Shown: positions 31,920 to 42,825 of the stretch, in pieces
How the letters are laid out: each line of letters begins with the position of its first letter
How positions within the stretch are numbered: position 1 is the stretch's first letter
Origin: Cepaea nemoralis
Taxonomy: Eukaryota; Mollusca; Gastropoda; Stylommatophora; Helicidae
Length of the DNA stretch: 64,000 bases
Direction: 5' to 3'
Assembly: GCA_014155875.1 (NCBI GenBank)
Contig: JACEFZ010021394.1
Coordinates: 1-64,000 of the forward strand
Program-made: the position numbers and the translations under genes
The notes under the pieces: generated by a model
What the model was told of the DNA's origin: nothing
The model's input: the letters and a program-made list of their open reading frames with translations, nothing else
Databases searched by the model: none

Positions 31920-33996
31920 TGTCACTGAAAAAACACCGTGATTAACCAGTTGATGACAATATACGGATTCTGATTAACCGGCCTGTTTTCAAGGCCACAA
32001 CTGCTTTGACACGGACAGAGAAAAACAAGTTGGATTCAAGTTACCATCCGATGTCAAAAATAACAAGGACGGTATGATTTGCAGCTGCAGTTGTTTACCA
32101 GTTAGATCAAAGATACCGCTGACCTTGAGAAGTCTTGGAGAGACAGAAGATATGTCGGGGAATTGTAGGCACGTGGTTGTAACACGCTGGCTTGTTGTAG
32201 CTGTCAGGACAGGAGAAGATAACTCCTGCATTGAGATTAAACAAGGGAGATAAGATCTTATTCTGAAATGGATATCTGCACTGAAACCATCTGATGTATT
32301 GACATCAAAGGGAACGTCACGTGAACAACTCAAGGCTCTTGGTGACAAAAAACATGATTTGTTTTTGGCTAGTGTAGCTCAAACAGTTGACGTGGGCAGA
32401 CGTGTTAGCTGGCTCTGTTTTAATATCGAAAAGATTCTAACGTGTTCTGTATCAATTCAAGTTGAGGAACAGGTGTCTTTCATGGCAACGTATAGAGTCG
32501 ATTCATAATAGAGCTGAGTGTTCATAAGGTATTTTCTATATCGCATTTAGATGTAAATAATATAGGAATAATCTAGTGTTTGATAGTTTAGAACTATAAC
32601 ATAGTGTTGTTGCATTGCAGTTGTTCAACCTAAGGTTCCTTAGGTAGTCAAGGAATATCAGCGACAATAGGCAATCACATTGTTAAGATTAACTACTGTA
32701 AGAAGGCAGGTGGCTCCGCTGAAGGGGAATAGTGAAATGGGATGATATTTAGGGAGATTGGGGATGGGGAGAGTGTGCAATGATGGGATCTTCCAGTGAG
32801 GTCTTCTGGGGGTCTACACTTTGCATTTTGCTCTGTCCTGATCTTAACCCACCGCAGACCGGAGTGAAGAACTCCTATGCCCATGACAGCGTTGGTTCAC
32901 TGTCATGTATCTGAGTGAGGATGTCAACCTACCCCCATCCAATGGAGGTTAGGGACAGATGCTCTCACCAAGTGTATTATTATCTCTTTTACAGGTTCCC
33001 TTAGGTCACTCAAGTCAATGAGAATGGAGACCTTAGTGCGGGCAGTTAGTCAGCAAAGTTTGCACTTAGCCCATGATGAAAAGGGTTTAAAGAACAATCG
33101 TAAGAATGTTTATTAAACGTCACACGTTAACAGACTACTAGAGATTGTTTTCTCCGCATCATTTTGGAGAAGGACCAATCGTCAGATTAATGTTTCAAAC
33201 ATCACTTGGGAACAGAACAATAGAAAGTGATTTTTTTTACACCACATGGGAAAGTCCAGTGGGTATTATGTTGTCACACGACAGTTGAAAAGACTAATAG
33301 GTACGGTTTTTCCACATGACATGGGAATAGAACAGTATGAACTTATTAGGAAGTTATTATAACAATGGTCGTGTGAACAGTAGACACTTGAGACAGGAAG
33401 TACATTTATTTCAAAGAACAGTATTTTCGTGTCCTCACTAGACAAGGATGTTATAAGTATAAGAACAATAGAGAGCATATAATAACGGTGTGATCCAGGC
33501 AGGATTCAGGGTCAGACTGTGACTAGTTCTTTTGAGTGATCAAACAGCCACCGGTGGAAGTCGACATCTAGCAGGATGGATTCATGCCTTGGTGAGGTCA
33601 TCGTGGACTGAATGAAGATGTGGTGTGATCCTTTCTGGGATGATCGGGCTGGGCTCTTCAGCTACTTGGTCTAAGTCTGCACCCACTAGAATATTCGACA
33701 CACATTCTACACATTACACACACACACTTCTCACACCTATACTCTTTGCTTAATAAATTATTTTGTATTTATTTGTTAAAGCTAGAGTTGTGGAGTATGT
33801 TATGTTGGGGAAGAGTGAGAGGGGGCATGATCTAAGGGTGAGTGAGAGTAAGAAAGAGGTGTCGACAGACTAATGGAGTGTTGTGGACGGAGTCTGGTGG
33901 TTTCTTTAAGACAACAATATTGGGGTAATAAAAATGTGGTGTTGATTCCCATCACTCCAAGGACGACACTAAAGTAAGTAAGAAAGACTTACGACA
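31920..33996 (+). repeat. left LTR, 2,077 bp
   Basis: Begins TGTCACTGAAAAAACACC and ends AGACTTACGACA. It is paired with 39,062-41,118 along its full length. A 19-nt segment near 32,620 is absent from the right LTR. AATAAA at 33,752-33,757 is a candidate polyadenylation signal. ORFs inside occur in both LTRs without any domain and are not called. Confidence 0.95.
33752..33757 (+). promoter_or_regulatory. candidate polyadenylation signal in LTR
   Basis: AATAAA in the left LTR, matched at 40,873-40,878 in the right LTR, about 240 bp before the LTR end. The right copy would end the element transcript. Confidence 0.5.
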
Positions 33997-34000
33997 TTTA

Positions 34001-34012
34001 TTGGGGGCTCGT
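34001..34012 (+). other. primer-binding-like site (tRNA-Pro type, partial)
   Basis: TTGGGGGCTCGT starts four bases after the left LTR. Its TGGGGGCTCGT equals the first 11 bases of the proline-tRNA primer site known from murine retroviruses; the match then stops. The assignment is tentative. Confidence 0.5.
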
Positions 34013-34015
34013 AAA

Positions 34016-34133
34016 CGTGATCTTTGGACAGCGGGATCTCTTGTAAGCGGGATCTCTTGGAAGCGGGATCTTTTGACAGCGGGATCTCCTGACAACGGGG
34101 TCTTTTGACACGGGATCTTTACTTAGAGGACGG
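34016..34133 (+). repeat. short tandem repeats in the element leader
   Basis: Six imperfect copies of a 17-18 nt unit GACAGCGGGATCTCTTG between the primer site and gag. A role in packaging or translation is possible but not shown. Confidence 0.85.
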
Positions 34134-34379
34134 TGATATTGTTAGAGAGAGAATCCAGCTAGAGTGAATGTGGATAGGGGTTAAGACACATATCTTACCT
34201 GTTCACACTTCACACGTCTGCATAGGTCTGTGGTCCTGATTCTGCTCTTGTCACTGAGTGATTGTGTTGTGTTGTGCTGTGTAGTATTTAAGAATATAGA
34301 TTAACTGTAATTGTTCATTACCAATATATTTCTTTTAGAGATAATCTATACTCTGTCTGCTGACTTACCTCTCTGAAAA

Positions 34380-35603
34380 ATGGCCACTCCTAAATTAACT
34401 GGGGCAGAACTAAAGGCAAAGGGGGAAGAAATGGGATTGTCGGGTTCTGCACTAACAGATTACGTACAGGAGGTGGAGAGGGAGTATCGTCAAGCAGAAA
34501 GGGAAGATCGAAAGGCTGAGTTGGAATTGAGAAGGATGGAGTTAGAACAAGCTGCTAAGAAATTGGAAGCAGAACAAGCTGCTAGGCAAATGGAAGCAGA
34601 ACAAGCTGCTAAGAAATTGGAAGCAGAGCAAGCCATGAGAAGGCTGGAAATTGAAGCTGAGCAGGCAGCTAAGAATCGGGAAGCTAAAGAAGAAGCTCGG
34701 AAAAGGGAGCACGAGTACCGGATGCGGGAACTCGAGCTTAAGAGGCAATCTAATGGGGAAACTGAGGGAGCAGTTGGAGGTTCCTCCATCCCAGGCTCAA
34801 CCCCAGCAGGTGGACATAGTTACCATGCTATGAAGTTCCCTCTAGCAATCTACGAGGAGGACAAGGAGAAGATTGACCAGTACCTTCAACGCTTCGAGGC
34901 CATGTCCGTGGCTATGGGTCTGGAGCGTAACAAATGGAATCTCAAGCTATCCCAGGGATTACGCGGGACCGGCTACGAGGTTTATTCTTGCCTGCCTCCA
35001 GGACATGAGAACAATTATGACGAGTTGAAGACGGCTCTGCTGAAACGATTCGAGGTTACGTCACACACCTACCGGAAACAATTTCGAGCAACGAAACGAG
35101 AACCGGGAGAGTTGTTTGCCGCTTACAGTTTGCGTCTATAGTCCTATCTCCATGAGTGGATGGATTTGGCTGGGTTCGCACATGACTACGAGAGTCTGGA
35201 AGAGCTCATGGTGGTCGACCAGCTGAAGAAGCAAATGTCAAAACCTCTCAGGACATTCCTGGGAGAACAAGGAGCGGAACGTATTGACCTCGTGACAAAA
35301 TTAGCAGAACGGTTCGTCGAGGTACATGGGGAGGCCGGGGAAAACCTTCCCACCAACACCAAAAGTCAGGAGAAACATGACAAGAAGAAAGCCAAAAACT
35401 CAGGAACCAAAAAGGGGGAACCTTATGTACAAAAATCAGAGGAAAGTTCAGAAAGACGAAGGAGGGAAGCAAGAGCACTTCAAGCTCTACACCAAAACGA
35501 CCGTGGTCGGAGAAGTGGTGTTCAATTTGTAAGTCACCCTCTCACAATACGAGGGACTGCAAATCGAAGGCTAAGAGCCCTCACTTCGCAGCATGTCAAG
35601 TGA
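34380..35603 (+). pseudogene. gag, capsid and nucleocapsid part, damaged
   Basis: Gag forms the particle that packages the element RNA. The start is ATG at 34,380 (AAAATGGCC context). Residues about 30-125 are a charged Glu/Ala/Lys-rich coiled coil with repeated AEQAAKKLE units. Residues about 145-320 look like a retrotransposon capsid (YDELKTALLKRFEVT, YRKQFRATK, then HEWMDLAGF). An in-frame TAG at 35,139-35,141 interrupts the capsid. A first CCHC knuckle (CSICKSPSHNTRDC, 35,519-35,560) is in a different frame, so a frameshift lies upstream of it. In the original frame a TGA closes at 35,601-35,603. The element cannot make full-length Gag. Confidence 0.88.
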
Positions 35604-35615
35604 CTTCCAAGGAGG

Positions 35616-36240
35616 TTGTCACGGAAAATGCCAAGGTCAGCAAGGAAAGCTCGCCATCAGGAGAGCTCACTCAAGTCCGGCACTAGAAAATCTAGGACAG
35701 GGAAATGGTGCAACCAATGCAAGTCAAACACACACAATGCTATTGACTGCAGGGGAAAGTCGGGAGACTCTAAATTCGCCGTGTGCCCCGGGAAACCTAA
35801 GGTGGAGCCCACTGAACAGGTCGAGGCCGAGGAAGAGACTCCAGATCAGAAAAAACCACCTGTAGTGGAATTGGTAGAGGTTAACGGTCGTCAAGTGGAG
35901 TGTTTGTACGACACAGGACTGGATGGGGAGGCCGTGATTTCTGCGGATCTGGTACACCCAGAACAATTCATAGGTGAGACCATGGAGATACAGCCTGCAC
36001 AGAAGAGTGCTGTGGCCATGAAGTTGCCCATTGCTAATGTGGAGATTCGGTCAAGGTATGTCACCGGCACAATCAAGGCTGCTGTATTGACCGATCACAT
36101 TTTCCCCATCATCCTCGGTTGCCGGTATGTCTTTCTGGGAATGCCCAGGGAGCCAATCCATATGGGAGCAATACAGACTCGCTCTCAGACGAGAACGGAA
36201 GAGGCAGAAGCAATTGTGACTAACCCACTGCCGGGGGAGC
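35616..36240 (+). pseudogene. pol N-terminus: second zinc knuckle and aspartic protease
   Basis: This is the same frame as the gag start, after the TGA. A CCHC knuckle CNQCKSNTHNAIDC is at 35,709-35,750. The protease follows: VEVNGRQVECLYDTGLDGEA with the catalytic DTG at 35,910-35,918, and ends with an IILGCRYVFLG flap/C-terminal block near 36,110-36,135. Proteolysis of Gag-Pol is its known role. The usual residue after DTG (A/S) is Leu here, a possible loss or lineage difference. Frame 35,616-36,926 is open across protease into integrase. Confidence 0.88.
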
Positions 36241-37490
36241 TACGAACTGCCCAGAGTGAGGATGCTACTTTACGTCCTTGCTACAAAAAGCTGCAGAGAA
36301 GTGCTGATCCACCAGGACGTGGGCAGTACTACATGAAGAATAGGATACTCTACAGGAGAGCCGGAAGGGGAGACAACCTATACGGTCAGTTGGTCGTCCC
36401 GAAAGCTCACCGGTCCCAGATTCTTCATATGGGGCATACCATCTCCTTTAGTGGACACATGGGTATTGCCGCCACCATGCAGCGAATTTCCTGCCATTAC
36501 TATTGGCCGGGAATGACAGAGGATGTGCGTCGGTATGTAAAGTCATGCCCTGAGTGCCAGAGGGTGGCACAGAAACACTGGACAGCACCGGTGGTCTTGG
36601 GTGAGATGCCCATCATGAACTCTCCTTTCGAGAGGGTAGCCATCGATATCGTGGGTCCACTTCCTAGGACTAGGAAGAGGAACATGTATATACTTACAAT
36701 GGTGGATTGCTGTACAATGTGGGGTGACGCCATACCGTTGACCACGATTGACTCGAAACGAGTGGCGGAAGCACTGATGGAGGCCTTTGCAAGATTAGGC
36801 TTTCCAGATCAAATTCTGACGGACAATGGGTCCCAGTTTTGTGGAAAAATTATGGAGGAGGTATTTAGGGTGTTCCACTCTAACCATATCCATACCAGCT
36901 CTTACCACCCTCAAGCCAATGGATAAGTAGAGCGATTCAACGGCACGTTGATGACAATGCTCAGGAAACTGGCACAGGAAAAACCTGATAGGTGGGATGA
37001 ATATATCCCAGCAGCACTCTTTGCCTATAGGGAAGTTCCTCATGGCTCAACAGGACTACCACCCGCTACGTTGCTGTTTGGTCGTCCAATCAAAGGACCG
37101 TTGGAAGCCATGTTGAGGAGTTGGACTGAAGAGGGGACGTCAGAAGAAGTGATCTCTTCTTACAAATATGTGGAGGAACTGAAAGAAAAACTTCACAAGG
37201 GATGGACTCTGGCGAAATCAAAACTTGAAAAAAGCCAAAAAAAAGACATGCGGCTTACTACAACCGTAGGTCTAAAGACAGATCTCTAGAGGTGGGAGAC
37301 AAAGTATTGTTGCTACTCCCAACGGGAAACAACAAACTGGAGATAGGTTGGCAAGGACCATTTCCCGTGGAAAGGGTGATATCCAGAACCAACTATCAGA
37401 TCCGGATCCGGGGAAAGTCGAAGATTTTCCATATCAATCTCTTGCGGAAATACGAAGAGAGACCCGGAGACAAGGCAGCTCACCTCATGG
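36241..37490 (+). pseudogene. integrase with GPF module, placed before RT
   Basis: Integrase joins the cDNA to the target. The HHCC zinc domain is at about 36,425-36,560 (HMGHTISFSGHMG, then CPEC). Catalytic Asp1 is at 36,645 (VAIDIVGPLP), Asp2 at 36,822 (LTDNGSQF), and Glu at 36,930 (VERFNGT), with 35 residues between Asp2 and Glu, so D,D35E. A TAA at 36,924-36,926 sits two codons before the Glu. The frame shifts in an A-rich stretch at about 37,226-37,250. The C-terminal GPF module follows in the new frame (WQGPFPVERVI, 37,350-37,380, to FHINLLRKY). Confidence 0.92.
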
Positions 37491-37499
37491 CAATGGCAG

Positions 37500-38997
37500 T
37501 TGCAGTGGAGACGGAAGTGGGAACTAACGAGGGCAGGGAATATCCCTTGGTACACCAGGAAACCTATAGGGATGTGCAAGTGAACCCTGATCTGACCTCC
37601 CAGGAGAGGGAAAAGATAACCCAGGTTCTCGAGTCTCATAAGGAGATACTGACTGATAAACCAGGACGAACGAGGTTGGTGGAGTTCGAGATGACTTTGA
37701 CCACACAGGAGCCTGTTCGCCAAAAGGTTTACCCAGTGCCATTCTCTAAAGAAAAGGCCCTGGAGGAGGAAATACAAAAACTGCAGGAGGATGACGTGAT
37801 TGCACCATCCACATCCCCATACAATGCGGGGGTAGTTTTGTTACGGAAACCAAGTGGAGAACACCGGTTGTGTATAGACTACCGACTTCTGAACAGTCAT
37901 ACACAATTTCAGGTGGAACCTTTGCCGATATCCAACGCAGTTATTCGCTAGGCTCCATAAGGCTCGGTACTTTTCAAAGATGGATCTGATTCGGGGGTAC
38001 TATCAAATACCAGTCAAACCGGAGATTCGACCACTGTTGGCCTTCAGTACACCCAGTGGACATTACGAATTTAAGGCATGCCCTTTGGACTCAGCAACGC
38101 ACCTAGTGTGTTTACACGCATGATGAGGACTTTACTAGATCCCTTAGAGGATCCGTCCATTGTATCATTCATGGATGATATTCTGATTTCCAGTGACAGC
38201 TTGGATGACCATTTGCAATCCTTGGAGAGAGTTTTTAATAGACTCAAGGAAGCAGGGCTTACCGCTCGTCCAACCAAGTGCGTGATTGGTTACCAGACTC
38301 TGGAGTTTCTGGGTCACACCATCACTCCAGGAAAAATTGTCCCAGAGGAAAAGAACCTATAAAAAATCAGAAGTGCACCAAGGCCAAAATCGAAGAAGGA
38401 TGTGAGATCCTTTCTCTCGTTATGTGGATTTTACCAAAGATTTATCCCACATTTACTGAAATGGGAGCTTCATTGACGGAAACCTTGAAAAAGGGATTCC
38501 CGACCAAATCATTTGGACACCAGAATGTGAGACTGCCTATAGTCGGTTAAAGGAGGCCTTGATCAGCAGACCTGTGTTACAGCTCCCTGACCTTTCCAAA
38601 CCATTTGTAGTTAAGAACGGATGCGAGTGGGATTGGGATTGGGGCAGCCTTGTTACAGGAAGGAAAATACGATGCTTCGGTTTTGAAACCTGTGGCATAC
38701 GCAAGCAAGAAACTTCTCCAGGCTGAGAGGAATTATTCGACCGTCGAGAGAGAGTGCTTGTCTCTCGTATGGGCCGTGTAAAAATTCCAGCCCTATTTGT
38801 ATGGAGTTAAGTTTCGGGTCCAGTCGGATCATCAGCCTCTGATGTTCCTGGCTACTTCTCAGAAGCTCAACGCCCGTTTGATGCGGTGGTCGTTGTTAAT
38901 TCAACCCTATAATTTCACAGTGGAGTACATTCCTGGGAAGGAAAATGTTGGAGCGGACTTCTTGTCAAGACACCCAGCTCCTGAAGAAGAGGAATGA
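37500..38997 (+). pseudogene. reverse transcriptase and RNase H, damaged
   Basis: RT copies element RNA and RNase H removes it. RT starts near 37,560 (VNPDLTSQERE) and reaches DVIAPSTSPYNAGVVLLRKP and HRLCIDYRLLN. The frame is lost at about 37,944. KMDLIRGYYQIPV (catalytic Asp, 37,980) follows in another frame, then another shift at about 38,075. MPFGLSNAPSVF and FMDDILIS (catalytic DD, 38,174-38,179) follow. Further shifts occur between 38,355 and 38,520 and near 38,614, where the RNase H first Asp region is disturbed. There is a TAA at 38,779-38,781. The RNase H end is QSDHQPLMF and YIPGKENVGADFLSR (last Asp present), ending 38,997. Confidence 0.92.
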
Positions 38998-39047
38998 ATC
39001 ATCTGGATTAAATTCACGGTGGAGAAGAGTGAGATGGACTACTCTCT

Positions 39048-39061
39048 TAAGAGGGGGCCTA
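39048..39061 (+). other. polypurine tract
   Basis: AAGAGGGGGCCTA directly before the right LTR: the primer for plus-strand DNA synthesis in LTR elements. Confidence 0.85.
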
Positions 39062-41118
39062 TGTCACGGAAAAAACACCGTGATTAACCAGTTGATGACA
39101 ATATACGGATTCTGATTAACCGGCTTGTTTTCAAGGCCACAACTGCTTTGACACGGACAGAGAAAAACAAGTTGGATTCAAGTTACCATCCGATGTCAAA
39201 AATAACAAGGACGGTATGATTTGCAGCTGCAGTTGTTTACCAGTTAGATCAAAGATACCGCTGACATTGAGAAGTCTTAGAGAGACAGAAGATATGTCGG
39301 GGAATTGTAGGCACGTGGTTGTAACACGCTGGCTTGTTGTAGCTGTCAGGACAGGAGAAGATAACTCCTGCATTGAGATTAAACAAGGGAGATAAGATCT
39401 TATTCTGAAATGGATTATCTGCCCTGAAACCATCTGATGTATTGACATCAAAGGGAACGTCACGTGAACAACTCAAGGCTCTTGGTGACAAAAAACATGA
39501 TTTGTTTTTGGCTAGTGTAGCTCAAACAGTTGACGTGGGCAGACGTGTTAGCTGGCTCTGTTTTAATATCGAAAAGATTCTAACGTGTTCTGTATCAATT
39601 CAAGTTGAGGAACAGGTGTCTTTCATGGTAACGTATAGAGTCGATTCATAATAGAGCTGAGTGTTCATAAGGTATTTCCTATATCGCATTTAGATGTAAA
39701 TAATATAGGAATAATCTAGTGTTTGATAGTTTAGAACTATAACATAGTGTTGTTGCATTGTGGTTAGGTAGTCAAGGAATATCAGCGACAAAGGCAGTCA
39801 CATTGTTAAGATTAACTAGTGTAAGAAGGCGGGTGGCTCCGCTGATGGGGAATAGTGAAATGGGATGATATTTGGGGAGATTGGGGATGGGGAGAGTGTG
39901 CAATGATGGGATCTTCCAGTGAGGTCTTCTGGGGGTCTACACTTTGCATTTTGCTCTGTCCTGATCTTAACCCACCGCAGACCGGAGTGAAGAACTCCTA
40001 TGCCCATGACAGCGTTGGTTCACTGTCATGTATCTGAGTGAGGATGTCAACCTACCCCATCCAATGGAGGTTAGGGACAGATGCTCTCACCAAGTGTATT
40101 ATTATCTCTTTTACAGGTTCCCTTAGGTCACTCAAGTCAATGAGAATGGAGACCTTAGTGCGGGCAGTTAGTCAGCAAAGTTTGCACTTAGCCCATGATG
40201 AAAAGGGTTTGAAAGAACAATCGTAAGAATGTTCATTAAACGTCACACGTTAACAGACTACTAGAGATTGTTTTCTCCGCATCATTTTGGAGAAGGACCA
40301 ATCGTCAGATTAATGTTTCAAACATCACTTGGGAACAGAACAATAGAAAGTGATTTTTTTTTACACCACATGGGAAAGTCCAGTGGGTATTATGTTGTCA
40401 CACGACAGTTGAAAAGACTAATAGGTACGGTTTTTCCACATGACATGGGAATAGAACAGTATGAACTTATTAGGAAGTTATTATAACAATGGTCGTGTGA
40501 ACAGTAGACACTTGAGACAGGAAGTACATTTATTTCAAAGAACAGTATTTTCGTGTCCTCACTAGACAAGGATGTTATAAGTATAAGAACAATAGGGACA
40601 TATACTAACGGTGTGATCCAGGCAGGATTCAGGGTCAGACTGACTAGTTCTTTTGAGTGATCAAACAGCCACCGGTGGAAGTCGACATCTAGCAGGATGG
40701 ATTCATGCCTTGGTGAGGTCATCGTGGACTGAATGAAGATGTGGTGTGATCCTTTCTGGGATGATCGGGCTGGGCTCTTCAGCTACTTGGTCTAAGTCTG
40801 CACCCACTAGAATATTCGACACACATTCTACACATTACACACACACACTTCTCACACCTATACTCTTTGCTTAATAAATTATTTTGTATTTATTTGTTAA
40901 AGCTAGAGTTGTGGAGTATGTTATGTTGGGGAAGAGTGAGAGGGGGCATGATCTAAGGGTGAGTGAGAGTAAGAAAGAGGTGTTCGACAGACTGACGGAG
41001 TGTTGTGGACGGAGTCTGGTGGTTTTTCTAAGACAACAATATTGGGGTAATAAAAATGTGGTGTTGATTCCCATCACTCCAAGGACGACACTAAAGTAAG
41101 TAAGAAAGACTTACGACA
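39062..41118 (+). repeat. right LTR, 2,057 bp
   Basis: Begins TGTCACGGAAAAAACACC and ends AGACTTACGACA. It differs from the left LTR by roughly two dozen substitutions and about eight small indels, including loss of the 19-nt block near 39,758 (counted by eye). Confidence 0.95.
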
Positions 41119-41898
41119 ATTAAATATGTTGCTTGATGCTTCAGTATATCGAAGCATACAGATATAAGGGACATCATTAAATATGTTGCTTGATGCTTCA
41201 GTATATCGAAGCATAAAGATGTAAGGGATATCATTAAATATGTTGCTTGATGCTTCAGTATATTGATGAATACAGATATAAGTAAGGGACATACATTAAA
41301 TATGTTGCTTGATGCTCCAGCGTATCGATGAATACAGATATAAGTAAGGGACATCATTACATGTGTTGCTTGATGCTTCAGTATATTGATGAATACAGAT
41401 ATAAGTAAGGGACATCATTAAATATGTTGCTTGATGCTTCAGTATATTGATGAATACAGATATAAGTAAGGGACATCATTAAATATGTTGCTTGATGCTT
41501 CAGTATATTGATGAATACAGATATAAGCAAGGGACATCATTAAATATGTTGCTTGATGCTTGAGTATATTGATGAATACAGATATAAGTAAGGGACATAC
41601 ATTAAATATGTTTCTTGATGCTCCAGCGTATCGATGAATACAGATATAAGTAAGGGACATCATTAAATATGTTGCTTGATGCTTCAGTATATTGATGAAT
41701 ACAGATATAAGTAAGGGACATCATTAAATATGTTGCTTGATGCTTCGGTATATTGATGAATACAGATATAAGTAAGGGACATCATTAAATGCGTTGCTTG
41801 ATGCTTCAGAATATTGATGAATACAGATATAAGTAAGGGACATCATTAAATATGTTGCTTGATGCTTCAGTATATCGATGAAAACAGGGGCATCTTTA
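41119..41898. repeat. 56/60-bp minisatellite, right half
   Basis: Resumes at ATTAAATATGTTGC in register with the left half, starting with the right copy of the ATTAA duplication (41,119-41,123). About 13 units. A longer-range pattern is visible: GACATACATTAAATATG plus CTCCAGCGTATCG recurs at 41,288-41,325 and 41,587-41,633. Confidence 0.95.
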
Positions 41899-41926
41899 AA
41901 CACCTTAAAACGCACATGACATATGG

Positions 41927-42148
41927 TGCTCCTCCTATGTATTAATAGACTGATCGACACTCAGCGAGTGATGTGGTCAGTATCTGGCAGCCAGCCTTTA
42001 CTTCCCAAGACATTTCCTGGTATCCATTTTAGGCAGGGTCGACCTGGAAGCCAAAGGTCAGTTTGTTAACACTCGCTCCAATGCGAATTCGAACCCATGA
42101 GTATCGGGTCGATAGGCGAGCGTCTAACCACTAAGCTGCTGTGTCCCC
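41927..42148 (-). mobile_element. SINE family B copy
   Basis: TATGGTGCTCCTCC end, GTGATGTGGTCAGTATCTGG, CCTTTACTTCCCAAGACATT, TAGGCAGGGTCGACCTGG, CGAATTCGAACCCATGAG (box B inverse) and TAACCACTAAGCTGCTG (head). Near full length. Confidence 0.85.
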
Positions 42149-42251
42149 TGAATAGAGTTACACCGAACATGAACATCGCACCGTGATCCTGCGATCATTC
42201 GAAAGAATGGGGCAGTATTCACAAGTTGCTTTTGTAACTGATGCTTTACAG

Positions 42252-42530
42252 CAGTGGTTCTCAACCTTTTTTGGCTCATGCCCCCCTTTACCGTATGTTC
42301 AGAATGTCATCCCCCCTTTCGAATTTCCTCCCTTTAAATCCACCAACGTCCCCCCCCCCTTTCCACCCTTACACAGTATACACAAAAATGGAAGCTAAAT
42401 TTAATAACACATACTAGAACAAGTCTAGACATCTACATAAAACGTGATTTGCGGGTCTACTTACGTTATTAAACAGAACCGTAAAATTTTGAGGGAAAAA
42501 CAATACAAAACCACATCTCTGAGGCTTCCA
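42252..42530. mobile_element. hAT MITE, second copy, truncated
   Basis: CAGTGGTTCTCAACC, then TTTTTTGGC and CTTTACCGTATGTTCAGAAT match the inverted right end of the element at 14,549-15,001. The middle (ACAAGTCTAGACATCTACAT, GATTTGCGGGTCTACTTACG) also matches. The other terminus is gone. Confidence 0.85.
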
Positions 42531-42556
42531 GATAATTCCTCACTTGTCTGATAATT

Positions 42557-42806
42557 AGCTGGCTCCGTGGCGAAAGTGTTACGGATGGAGTTCGTAATCT
42601 CGCATACCGCGCTCGAAACAGTTGCGGGCGAATTGGCAGCAGACCGCCTTGCGTTGGTCTTTTACGAAATGGTATGGGTGCGGGTCATTTAAAAAGCAAT
42701 GGCAAACTACTGAACGTAAACTTGCCAAGAGATCACAAACAGCAAAACTGAAAAAAAAAAACTGCTGAGATTTATTGCGACGTCTTTTAAATTATATGCA
42801 ACTATT
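42557..42806 (+). mobile_element. SINE family A copy
   Basis: GCTGGCTCCGTGGCGAAAGT to TTAAATTATATGCAACTATT, with AAAAAGCAATGGCAAACTAC in the middle and an A run at 42,750-42,761. Confidence 0.85.
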
Positions 42807-42825
42807 AATTGCCCATGATTCATAT

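Larger units (their letters stand above)
31920..41118 (+). mobile_element. Gmr1-like Ty3/Gypsy LTR retrotransposon, full length (9,199 bp)
   Basis: Complete structure: two LTRs (TG...CA ends), a primer-binding-like site, gag, protease, integrase, RT, RNase H, a polypurine tract and a 5-bp target duplication. Integrase (36.2-37.5 kb) lies upstream of RT and RNase H (37.5-39.0 kb). No second integrase follows RNase H. The sequence motifs are Gypsy-like, and this order is the recognised mark of Gmr1-like elements. There is no envelope-like ORF. The coding frame is broken at several places, so this copy cannot move by itself. The two LTRs differ by roughly two dozen substitutions (count by eye), so it is fairly young. 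Confidence 0.93.

Noticed and set aside
31989..32508. LTR ORFs (119 and 69 codons) present in both LTRs
   Set aside because: They are repeated only because the LTR is; no domain. The two overlap on opposite strands.
34490..34789. Minus-strand Ser/Ala-rich ORF in gag
   Set aside because: Shadow of the coiled-coil coding sequence on the other strand.
38998..39047. Envelope gene after pol
   Set aside because: Only 50 bases separate RNase H from the polypurine tract, so there is no room for one.
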